Assembly: GCF_046630445.1 (NCBI RefSeq)
Contig: NC_092339.1
Span: 77,704,001-77,768,000 of the forward strand
DNA length: 64,000 nt
From: Rutidosis leptorrhynchoides
Lineage: Eukaryota > Streptophyta > Magnoliopsida > Asterales > Asteraceae
Direction of reading: 5' to 3'
Shown: positions 1-10,211 of the stretch, piece after piece
How positions within the stretch are numbered: the stretch's first letter is position 1
Layout of the letters: each line of letters begins with the position of its first letter
Notes under the pieces: model-generated
What the model saw: only the letters and a program-made list of their open reading frames with translations
What the model was told of the DNA's origin: nothing
The model's database searches: none
Program-made: the position numbers and the translations under genes

Positions 1-614
1 TTGTTATATTATATTTTATAAAGATATAGATAGTTTAATATATTCAATTTATATATCTTATATAATTATTATTTATCACTCTTTAATAAAAATATAGTGA
101 TATGTTATATTGATATTATTGCAGTGTATCTTTATATATAAATATTTACTTGTAATAATACTAAAAATGATAAGTGTGACAGTTAAAATATTGATAATAT
201 TATTATTAATAATATTGTTAATTTTAGTAATGATAACCTTAAATAAGGTATTAACTTTAATAACATTGTTAATTTTAGTAAGCATAATAGTTTTAATAAA
301 AGTAATGAATTTCCTTAATAATATAATGATGATAATAAAAATGATAGCAGTGTTAATAATAATACTATAATGATAATGTTACTAATACTAATACTAATAG
401 TTTTTTTTTTTTAAAATGATAATACTAGTACTAATAGTAATACTAATAATATTAGTAATTATAAGACTAGTAATAATATTAACAATCACAATAACAATAA
501 TAATACTAGCCATAATAATAATTAACATAATACTAATAATAATATTAACAATAAAAGTAATAATAGTAAATTTTAAAGAAGAGAACTACCTCAAAAATGC
601 CTTAAAAAGAAATA

Positions 615-681
615 CTGCCGTGTACGGGACTCGAACCCGAGACCTCTCGTTCCTCAACCCAACACCTAACCATTCGTCCAG
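615..681 (-). other. tRNA-like sequence inside the LTR (copy 1)
   Basis: On the minus strand there is a T-arm-like segment CTCGGGTTCGAGTCCCG containing a perfect Pol III B-box (GGTTCGAGTCC), and upstream of it an A-box-like TGGTTAGGTGTTGGG. The acceptor ends do not pair well, so it is not a functional tRNA gene. It lies in the same orientation as the LTR and is repeated in the other LTRs of this group. Confidence 0.6.
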
Positions 682-1645
682 TTTAATTTTTCTGATTATA
701 AACCCATCCAAATTCATTTAACCCTTATTTTTCTCAGTCATCTTCTTCATTATTCTATTCGATCAGAAAAGGTGTATATGTAACATTTAATCTTTGTTCT
801 TGGGTTTGGAAATACAGTAATACCGATTTTAATATCAATGAATTAATCTAAGCAGAAAAGAAATAAAAAGAAAATACAAATTCTAGTAACAAGGAACACG
901 AACAGAAGTCAAAACTCAATTCCGGAATTTCGAACGTTTTAGACCAATGTCAAAACATGAAAAAGTCTTTAAATCCCTCCTACAAACTTTCTCAACCCTC
1001 AAATTCTCTTAATTCTTAACAAGAACTTCGAATTTATCTGAGGAACATTTGTTGACCAAAACTTTGACTCATGAATTGGAATTAAAAAGTTAAAATTGGA
1101 CCTTGAATCTTTACAGAAAGTTTAAATATACGATTACTAATAGAATTGCAATATTACTTTTTCAAATTTGATTCGAATTCCAAGTTTTTACGATTTGACT
1201 CAAGAACAGAGTTAAACTTCTGTTTTTTTTTTAAACTTTAATTAAATTAAATAAAATAAAAGAAATAGACTAAGGTGATAATTGATACAGAGGATGAAGG
1301 AACCGAATGAGTTAATCCAAACATTGTACAATCTGCTTGATTTATAATCACTTTGGTCGTCGGCAGGTATTCGTTCAACAGAAGAAAATAAATAATAAAA
1401 AAAATAAAGGTAATCGTGATTGAAGCTAAATTGGTACGTTTGATTTTGATGTGATTCGGATTGGAGATACAAAACAAAACTACTACAGCTTGATTAAGAT
1501 GCAAAACAGATTTTGGATCCTACTTCTCATTTTCTTCTGTATTTTATAATATTTATATATATATTTTTATATATTTATATTTATATATAAATTTACATTC
1601 TGTAAATTGACACCATGATATTAGTCATATTCGTACCTAAATTTT

Positions 1646-1647
<2 letters not shown>

Positions 1648-1726
<79 letters not shown>
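1648..1726. repeat. (TA)n microsatellite in left LTR
   Basis: About 79 bp of uninterrupted TA. The same site in the right LTR (8681-8699) has only about 19 bp. This expansion or contraction accounts for nearly all of the length difference between the two LTRs. Confidence 0.95.
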
Positions 1727-1728
<2 letters not shown>

Positions 1729-2473
1729 ATTCGGATTTTTATATCTATTTATATATCTATTTATATATATCTATTATATATATAGTTGCATTTATATAAT
1801 TGTAGTTATATATATCTGTTTATACATATATATTATGAACTGTTATAATATTAATATTAATGATTATAATAAGAATGCTAATAATAATAATAATAGAATT
1901 AATAATAATCTTATCAGAATTATACTATTATTAATAAGAAATAAAGTAATTATAAAAATGATAAATATAATATTATTAGTGATACTAATAATAATTACAA
2001 TAATATTAGTAACAATAATATAACAATTCATATTTATATCCATTTTCATAATAATTTTAATAACACTTATGTAGATGTTAACATTGAAAGTTATAAAAAT
2101 TTTACTATATTAATTTCAGTTTAATTTATAATTAAATTTATTATATCAGACATTAACATTTCATGTTATTAATTATAGGATATATATAATAATAATTCTT
2201 AATGGCAATACTTAATATTAACAATTCTTAATTCAACTGATTAATTTTTATTATTTCTAATTGCTATATTTATTTACATGTATTTATGTGTAAACATGTA
2301 CATATTTATTTACAGTAATTGTTCGTGAATCATCGAGAATAGTCAGAGGGTAATTGAATACATGAATATAGATTTCAAAATTTTCGAAACTCATCATTAC
2401 AGTCTTTGTTTGTCGTATCGAAATCATATAAAGATTAAGTTTAAATTTAGTCGGAAATTTCTGGGTCGTCACA

Positions 2474-2509
2474 GTACCTACCCGTTAAAGAAATTTCGTC
2501 CCGAAATTT
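2474..2509 (-). other. Polypurine tract region of element 1
   Basis: On the minus strand this reads AAATTTCGGGACGAAATTT, then TTAACGGGTAGGTAC, directly before the LTR start TGTGACGACCC. The same motif directly precedes the Tekay 3' LTR (13500-13534). This links the non-autonomous family to the Tekay lineage as a probable source of replication proteins (inference). Confidence 0.8.
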
Positions 2510-3654
2510 GATTGTGGTCGTCATAGCTAACATTAAAAATGTTTCCATGACGAATTTGAGCTGATAAATAGAGTTTTATTACTTTTGAGTAATATGAATA
2601 AGATATTTCGATTACTCGAAGAGTACGAATGAAGCTATCACTAAATAGTGAAATGAGAAAGACATTTTTTTTTTCATTATAACTTTTGACTAGTCATGGT
2701 TGAATTCCGGAATTTAAGGGATTTGGGGAAAATATTGGAAATCTATAAGATCTTATTCTTCGAGATTTAAGGAAATTAGGTTCTCTTTAATTAAATGCGA
2801 TGATCTGTCCCGATTACTATGTCTGATATTTTCAGTATAAATCTACCTTTTCCGTTCCATCAGTTTTCACCACTTCTATACTCAATTCCTAAATTCAAAA
2901 GATTGTGAAAATGCTTAATCCAGTTCTGATCGTTGTCCTCATCCTTACTATCGGAATCTACTTTCTTCTACTTCGCCTTTGGGGTTATATTGTTTTTAAT
3001 TCTCCCGTGTCTTTATGTTGCGATAAACATTGACATACACGGTTTGTAATTTATGTGTTGTTATCGGGCTTTATATTCTCCCTTATATTTCGAAGCTCTA
3101 TGCTTTTGTTTTCTCTTCCCGACTTCAAGTCAAGCGAATAATGGTCCAGAATTCGTAAATATAGAAGTTCGAATGATTATAATGTTCTAGGCAAGAAGGA
3201 ACATGATGACACGATTTGATTTTCAAATTTATCAAAATTACTGAAGATAGAATTATCAAGAATATATTCTTCTTGATAAGTTCGGAGGTTATGTAGAATG
3301 AAAGAGTTATGTAACATGACACATGATGATGGTGTAATCTATTGTGAACCATCATCACATTTCATTAGAAACTCAGCATGATTTACTGTAATATAATCAC
3401 GTTGGCCAAGCGCATTATATTATACTAACTCATGCTTCAGTTCCCAACATTTCTCCACAATTCATTCATAATTTATACTTGGATTTTACCGAAATTTCCA
3501 ATATAATGGGATACTGGAAACACGAAGAGGTAGATAATTTCGGACAAGAATATTTATGTAAATATCCTCAGAAATATCAAGGATATTTATGATGATATTT
3601 TGAAATTTCTAAGTTCGAAGGTGAATGAAGAAAGATTTTCCGCAAGATTTTAAC
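2510..3654 (-). mobile_element. 3' internal region of element 1, non-coding
   Basis: This stretch separates the PABP-derived fragment from the polypurine tract. I see no convincing coding sequence; the short ORFs have no recognisable motifs. Its LTR-proximal part (about 2505-2665) reappears inverted at about 46975-47142, showing it is a shared part of the family. Confidence 0.6.
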
Positions 3655-3907
3655 ACGACTTTGGAGCAAGATATTCTCTAAAGATTTCATCGGATCCAGA
3701 ATTACCTGGATTCTTTGAATATAGGGTTTGGTATTTGTATTTGTTCTTTGTTTCCTTCACGGTGTGCTCAATCCGATTTTTAGTACCAAATTTTCTATCG
3801 AGCGTTCCCAACACTTCCTTCTTTATCATCAACTATTGGCCATTAAGACCATCTACAACATGCTACTTTATCAGCATTTTCAAAGTTAACAGATCTGGGT
3901 CATCGGG
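3655..3907 (-). pseudogene. Captured poly(A)-binding protein (PABP) gene fragment in element 1
   Basis: Read on the minus strand, this stretch matches the end of RRM3, the linker and the start of RRM4 of plant cytoplasmic PABP. Recognisable pieces are VNFENAD, a DGLNGQ-like and DDKE stretch, then RIEHTVKET and LYSKNPGNSGSDEIFRE, which parallel the family pattern of FENADDAA, DDKEWYVGKAQKK, RFEQ-KEA and LYVKNLDD. PABP binds mRNA poly(A) tails in the cytoplasm; this copy has lost its frame and is surely non-functional. It lies inside the element between the gag-like remnant and the PPT, so it travels with the transposon. Element 2 carries a related fragment at 39800-39982. Identification is from memory of the PABP family; confidence is good for family, moderate for exact limits. 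Confidence 0.75.
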
Positions 3908-4379
3908 TATCAAACTGAGGTGGTTTCAGGAGAATTGTGTTTTTAGATGATTAAACGCTGATGGTAATATGGTGAAATATAAAAGGTTCCCCAGTATCAA
4001 TAAAGAGTACGCATATATATCAAGGTTATAATAAGGTTGTTTCGGATGAAAAGTCGGAATTGACTTGCTGGAGCTGTGACAAAATTGGCTAATTTGAAGA
4101 AGAATTGCAAAGTTATTTTGGGTAATAATAACACTAAAGAAATTAACACAGCTATGTGTTAGACGTTTATTCAGTTTCCGAGGGTTTTTCAGGTGCATAA
4201 CTATATGCATCAACCTTTTCTTCCGTAGATGAAATGCGGCTGGTTCATCCTCTCGATCGAGGTGTTTTCAAGAATCATGAAAGATTTGAACGCAGATTGT
4301 AATCGTCAAGATACAAATGAGGTTTAAAATGAGATCAAGTGGCAAACTTGAAGAAATTTTTAGTTTCATATGTTACAAT

Positions 4380-4800
4380 CAATATTTTAATTCATTTTAA
4401 TTGTCCAATATTATTAGTCCACAGTTAACAATCCAATAATTCATATATAGTTTAATATATAATATTCGAATTAATTAATACGTTTCGTGACCCGTATACG
4501 TCTCAGACTCGATCACAACTCAAACTATATATATTATTGTAGAATCAACCTCAACCCTGTATAGCTAACTCCCGCATTACTGCATATAGAGTGTCTATGG
4601 TTATTCCAAATAATATATATAGATGCGTCGATATGATATGTCAAAACCTTGTATACGTGTCCCGATATTAAAAATGCGTAAAAATAAATAACAGAAATTA
4701 AATGACGATAAATAAAATTGCGAGAATGTAAATTGCGATAATTAAATTGCGATAAATAAAATGTAATCAGTTAGCTAGGAACAATTAGCTAGGAACAGTT
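4380..4800 (-). other. Segment of element 1 related to the Tekay LTR
   Basis: On the minus strand this interval resembles the Tekay 3' LTR at about 15700-15985. Shared landmarks are CATAGACACTCTATATG, TTAGCTATACAGGGTTGAGG and the ATATATAGTTTGAGTTGTGATC stretch in the same order. Element 2 lacks the insert at the corresponding point (about 39195). It appears to be an LTR-derived piece acquired by element 1. Confidence 0.65.
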
Positions 4801-5340
4801 AGCGTGAATTCTTAACAAAATTTCTCATAGTTAATTTGTTTGTTTCTAACAAATTTTATTTTGTCAAATGTTTTCTTCATTATGCCACTTGTTGGATCCT
4901 GATAAGTCAAAATCCAAATATGAAATTGAATGAAAATGGTTGTATTGTGGTGAACGGATTCGTATATCTTGTGGATGTAAGTAGGATAGTAAATGACTGT
5001 TGAGTTAGATTTGAAAGAATGTACTGTGTAACTTATTAATGTGAAACCCAAATATTCCTCGGGTATTACCTACCCGTTAAAATATTCTCATCATTAACAG
5101 TTTGCACAAAAGAATTTTTAATTACAATCTTCATGAAAATATACATACATATATATTTTCTTCAGATGTAATCATGGATTTAATGAGTCAATAAGATATT
5201 AAACTCATTTGATTTATTGTTAATACTAGATTACATAATCTCTAAAACTTTAGAAATTACATAATTGCCATGTCGAGCGAAGATAATCGATGTAGAACGA
5301 TATGTAGAACGAAAATAAAGTAGATAGAATGATACGTAGA

Positions 5341-5896
5341 ACGATGATTATGCTCGAGGTACAGGATGGGATGTTGGGGAATGTGATGTTGAAACTTGGG
5401 TTGTTGGTGGTACTGGTGCTGTTATTGATGGTACTGTGGGTGCCGGTGATAATGCTGAAGCTGGTAAATTTTGCACCATATTCTCCTAATTGATTACTCG
5501 AGCGCGAAGTTCATTGACTTATTCTCTTATTCCGGGATGATTGTCGGTTGGAACGAGCGAATGAATAAGGTTTAGAATTGTGGATGGAATATAATCGTGG
5601 CGAGATATTCGGGTAACGAGAGTGAAAATGGTGTTTCGAACAGGTTCGCCGGTAAGTGATTCAGGTTCTTCGCCAAAAGGTGATTTTGGTTGGTGGAAGA
5701 GATCGCCTTCTTCTCGTCTCCATTGGTTAAGTCGACTACGAACCCATCAGATGAATTGGGGATGGATGATTGGTTGATTCATTCTGGTGATACCGCTTTC
5801 GAAGCTTAGGTGAATATCCATGTCGGAATAATTGTCGGAATAACTATCGGAATAGCTATCGAGATCTGAGGGACTCGAACTGATTGAGGGATTCAT
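5341..5896 (-). pseudogene. Decayed coiled-coil ORF of element 1 (gag-like, family specific)
   Basis: The minus-strand reading from the ATG at 5896 is colinear with the intact 186-aa ORF of element 2 (38063-38623). It shares a Ser/Asp-rich start, the EEPE-LTGEPV motif, an RISRHDY stretch and a DNHPG motif. It is interrupted by an in-frame TGA and later a TAA. The product would be a small, mostly hydrophilic protein of unknown function, occupying the position of gag after the PBS and leader. Because the element looks recently transposed yet has this broken ORF, the protein is probably not needed in cis. Confidence 0.65.
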
Positions 5897-6264
5897 CTCG
5901 TACGATCAGATGAAGAATTTTTGATAAGAAACAGATTATAGGATGTAGTAATACCCTGCAATATATAATTTACATAGGCATATATAATACTAAAATCCCA
6001 TAAGTTACGGAGGAATCTACGGAAGCTGTCATGCAAGGTCTACAGTAACAGATATGCTAAGATACGAATTTATCTGTAAACTATCTATCAAATAAGTGCA
6101 GGAAGTAGTGTCTAGACTTAGAAATGATTAGCAGGTAATTTTCCACTAGGAATGATATTACAATACTTATAACATGCAGCTAAGGTCGAAGTTCAGACTT
6201 GCTAAGGCATCCTAACAACAATCAGTTAGACACACTAATGCAAGACCTGGTTCGCTACGACCAC

Positions 6265-6279
6265 CGCTCTGATACCACC
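6265..6279 (-). other. Primer-binding site of element 1
   Basis: On the minus strand the sequence directly following the 5' LTR is GGTGGTATCAGAGC, the usual initiator-tRNA-Met-type PBS (TGGTATCAGAGC) of plant gypsy and copia elements. It fixes the element orientation and the LTR boundary at 6280. Confidence 0.85.
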
Positions 6280-9200
6280 TGTAACGACCCGTCCTAATCC
6301 ACCTGGACGAAGTCATCAACATCTGGTCCCATTGCGAGGTACTGACCTAAATATGCCATGAATGACTCCAAATAATATCTTTCAATTGAGCAAATGCACA
6401 GCGGAAGACTTAATTCGTACCTGAGAATAAACATGCTTAAAAGTGTCAACCAAAAGTTTGGTGAGTTCATAGGTTTATCATAATAATCATTTCAATATAT
6501 TAATAGACCACAAGATTTCAGTTTATATATATGTACACTCGCAAGTGTATAAAAGTATTCTATAAGATGTAGGCACCCGGTAACAAGCCTTAACGTTCAT
6601 GTTTTACCCTCTGAAGTACACCAGATCAGGTGTGTTTAAAATAACCTCGAAGTACTAAAGCATCCCATAGTCAGGATGGGGTTTGTCAGGCCCAATAGAT
6701 CTATCTTTAGGATTCGTGCCTACCGTACATAGACAAGTAGTTTAATGTTACCAAGCTAAGGGTATATTTCTGGTTTAAACCCACATAGAATTAGTTTTAG
6801 TACTTGTGCCTATTTCGTAAAACATTTATAAAAACAGCGCATGTATTCTCAGTCCCAAAAATATATATAAAAGGGAGCAAATGAAACTCACCTAATGTAT
6901 TTTTTTGTAAAAATACTTAGAACGACATTGAACAAGTATAGGGTTGGCCTCGGATTCACGAACCTATATCATGTGTATATATATTAATATACATAATCAT
7001 AATCGAACAAATTTATATATTATCATTAATAATATACTTGTTATATTATATTTTATAAAGATATAGATAGTTTAATATATTCAATTTATATATCTTATAT
7101 AATTATTATTTATCACTCTTTAATAAAAATATAGTGATATGTTATATTGATATTATTGCAGTGTATCTTTATATATAAATATTTACTTGTAATAATACTA
7201 AAAATGATAAGTGTGACAGTTAAAATATTGATAATATTATTATTAATAATATTGTTAATTTTAGTAATGATAACCTTAAATAAGGTATTAACTTTAATAA
7301 CATTGTTAATTTTAGTAAGCATAATAGTTTTAATAAAAGTAATGAATTTCCTTAATAATATAATGATGATAATAAAAATGATAGCAGTGTTAATAATAAT
7401 ACTATAATGATAATGTTACTAATACTAATACTAATAGTTTTTTTTTTAAATGATAATACTAGTACTAATAGTAATACTAATAATATTAGTAATTATAAGA
7501 CTAGTAATAATATTAACAATCACAATAACAATAATAATACTAGCCATAATAATAATTAACATAATACTAATAATAATATTAACAATAAAAGTAATAATAG
7601 TAAATTTTAAAGAAGAGAACTACCTCAAAAACGCCTTAAAAGAAATACTGCCGTGTACGGGACTCGAACCCGAGACCTCTCGTTCCTCAACCCAACACCT
7701 AACCATTCGTCCAGTTTAATTTTTCTGATTATAAACCCATCCAAATTCATTTAACCCTTATTTTTCTCAGTCATCTTCTTCATTATTCTATTCGATCAGA
7801 AAAGGTGTATATGTAACATTTAATCTTTGTTCTTGGGTTTGGAAACACAGTAATACCGATTTTAATATCAATGAATTAATCTAAGCAGAAAAGAAATAAA
7901 AAGAAAATACAAATTCTAGTAACAAGGAACACGAACAGAAGTCAAAACTCAATTCCAGAATTTCGAACGTTTTAGACCAATGTCAAAACATGAAAAAGTC
8001 TTTAAATCCCTCCTACAAACTTTCTCAACCCTCAAATTCTCTTAATTCTTAACAAGAACTTCGAATTTATCTGAGGAACATTTGTTGACCAAAACTTTGA
8101 CTCATGAATTGGAATTAAAAAGTTAAAATTGGACCTTGAATCTTTACAGAAAGTTTAAATATACGATTACTAATAGAATTGCAATATTACTTTTTCAAAT
8201 TTGATTCGAATTCCAAGTTTTTACGATTTGACTCAAGAACAGAGTTAAACTTCTGTTTTTTTTTTAAACTTTAATTAAATTAAATAAAATAAAAGAAATA
8301 GACTAAGGTGATAATTGATACAGAGGATGAAGGAACCGAATGAGTTAATCCAAACATTGTACAATCTGCTTGATTTATAATCACTTTGGTCGTCGGCAGG
8401 TATTCGTTCAACAGAAGAAAATAAATAATAAAAAAAATAAAGGTAATCGTGATTGAAGCTAAATTGGTACGTTTGATTTTGATGTGATTCGGATTGGAGA
8501 TACAAAACAAAACTACTACAGCTTGATTAAGATGCAAAACAGATTTTGGATCCTACTTCTCATTTTCTTCTGTATTTTATAATATTTATATATATATTTT
8601 TATATATTTATATTTATATATAAATTTACATTCTGTAAATTGACACCATGATATTAGTCATATTCGTACCTAAATTTTTGTATATATATATATATATATC
8701 TATTCGGATTTTTATATCTATTTATATATCTATTTATATATATCTATTATATATATAGTTGCATTTATATAATTGTAGTTATATATATCTGTTTATACAT
8801 ATATATTATGAACTGTTATAATATTAATATTAATGATTATAATAAGAATGCTAATAATAATAATAATAATAGAATTAATAATAATCTTATCAGAATTATA
8901 CTATTATTAATAAGAAATAAAGTAATTATAAAAATGATAAATATAATATTATTAGTGATACTAATAATAATTACAATAATATTAGTAACAATAATATAAC
9001 AATTCATATTTATATCCATTTTCATAATAATTTTAATAACACTTATCTAGATGTTAACATTGAAAGTTATAAAAATTTTACTATATTAATTACAGTTTAA
9101 TTTATAATTAAATTTATTATATCAGACATTAACATTTCATGTTATTAATTATAGGATATATATAATAATAATTCTTAATGGCAATACTTAATATTAACAA

Positions 9201-9449
9201 TTCTTAATTCAACTGATTAATTTTTATTATTTCTAATTGCTATATTTATTTACATGTATTTATGTGTAAACATGTACATATTTATTTACAGTAATTGTTC
9301 GTGAATCATCGAGAATAGTCAGAGGGTAATTGAATACATGAATATAGATTTCAAAATTTTCGAAACTCATCATTACAGTCTTTGTTTGTCGTATCGAAAT
9401 CATATAAAGATTAAGTTTAAATTTAGTCGGAAATTTCTGGGTCGTCACA
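6280..9449 (-). mobile_element. Right LTR (5' LTR) of non-autonomous gypsy element 1, complete
   Basis: A complete 3170-bp LTR. Its plus-strand ends are TGTAACGACCCG at 6280 and GGGTCGTCACA at 9449, i.e. TG...CA. The PBS abuts one end and Tekay gag coding sequence abuts the other. Internal landmarks are an 11-bp inverted pair (GATTCACGAAC at 6953 and GTTCGTGAATC at 9297), a tRNA-like segment at 7648-7714 and a short (TA)n at 8681. The LTR is unusually large and non-coding. The right-hand target duplication is probably GAAGA (9450-9454); the left one is outside the window. Confidence 0.9.
7648..7714 (-). other. tRNA-like sequence inside the LTR (copy 2)
   Basis: Essentially identical to 615-681, with the perfect B-box GGTTCGAGTCC on the minus strand. 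See that entry for structure and limits. Confidence 0.6.
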
Positions 9450-9752
9450 GAAGAGAAGATCGATGCATTTGTGAAAGGATTACCGGAAAGAATCCAAGAA
9501 GATATAAGTTCACACGAGCCCGCCTCCATACAACAGGCATGTAGAATGGCTCACAAACTAGTGAACCAGATTGAGGAAAGAATTAAAGAACAGACGGCTG
9601 AAGAGGCCAATGTGAAGCAAGTCAAAAGAAAGTGGGAGGAAAACGGTGATAAGAATCACCAATACAACAACAACAACAATTATAATAATAATCGCAACAA
9701 TTATCCCAACAATCGCAACATCAATCGCAACTACAACAAACGGCCCAACAAT

Positions 9753-9783
<31 letters not shown>

Positions 9784-10211
9784 GCAACTACAACAATCAT
9801 CCCAACAACAATAACAACCGCAACAACAACAACAATCAGAAGCAGCTATGCCAAAGGTGTGAAAAGTATCACTCGGGGTTCTGCACCAAATTTTGAAACA
9901 AGTGTAAAATAAATGGTCATAGCGCGGCGAAGTGTGAGGTCTACGGACCAGGGGTTAACAGAACGAAAGGAACAAATGGTGTCGGAACGAGTAATGGCGG
10001 AGCAAGTAGTGTCGGAGCAAGTTATGCCAATGTAGTTTGTTATAAATGTGGAAAACCGGGCCACATTATTAGAAATTTCCCGAACCAGGAGAACACGAAT
10101 GGACAAGGCCTCGGAAGAGTTTTCAATATTAATGCGGCAGAGGCACAGGAAGACCCGGAGCTTGTTACGGGTACGTTTCTTATTGACAATAAATCTGCTT
10201 ACGTTTTATTT
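9450..10211 (+). pseudogene. gag (C-terminal part) of Tekay-type chromovirus, 5' end split off by element 1
   Basis: The reading frame starts directly at the element 1 boundary with EEKIDAFVKGLP, typical of the C-terminal part of a gypsy Gag. It is followed by a basic helix region, an Asn-rich tract (about 9660-9838, encoded by AAC/AAT repeats) and two zinc-finger regions. The first cysteine cluster (CQRCEKYHSGFC) is cut by an in-frame TGA at 9894-9896. The second knuckle, [14 protein letters not shown], has Phe in place of the last Cys. The same frame continues into protease and pol, so gag-pol was one ORF. The N-terminal half of gag lies left of the window. The protein would package retrotransposon RNA; this copy is inactive. 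Confidence 0.88.

Larger units (their letters stand above)
1..2473 (-). mobile_element. Left LTR (3' LTR) of non-autonomous Ty3/gypsy element 1, cut by window edge
   Basis: Base 1 onward matches base 7038 onward almost perfectly as a direct repeat. The element lies on the minus strand, so this is its 3' LTR. Its boundary is the plus-strand ending GGGTCGTCACA at 2473 (TG on the minus strand), followed by the polypurine region. About 746 bp of the LTR lie left of the window, judging from the complete copy at 6280-9449. Differences from that copy, read by eye, are about six substitutions plus microsatellite length changes. Apparent ORFs here are AT-rich shadows. Confidence 0.9.

Noticed and set aside
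615..681. Functional tRNA gene
   Set aside because: B-box is perfect but the acceptor ends do not pair and no anticodon arm can be drawn.
1242..1504. Two overlapping minus-strand ORFs duplicated at 8275-8537
   Set aside because: Duplicated only because the LTR is. They overlap in different frames with no recognisable domain.
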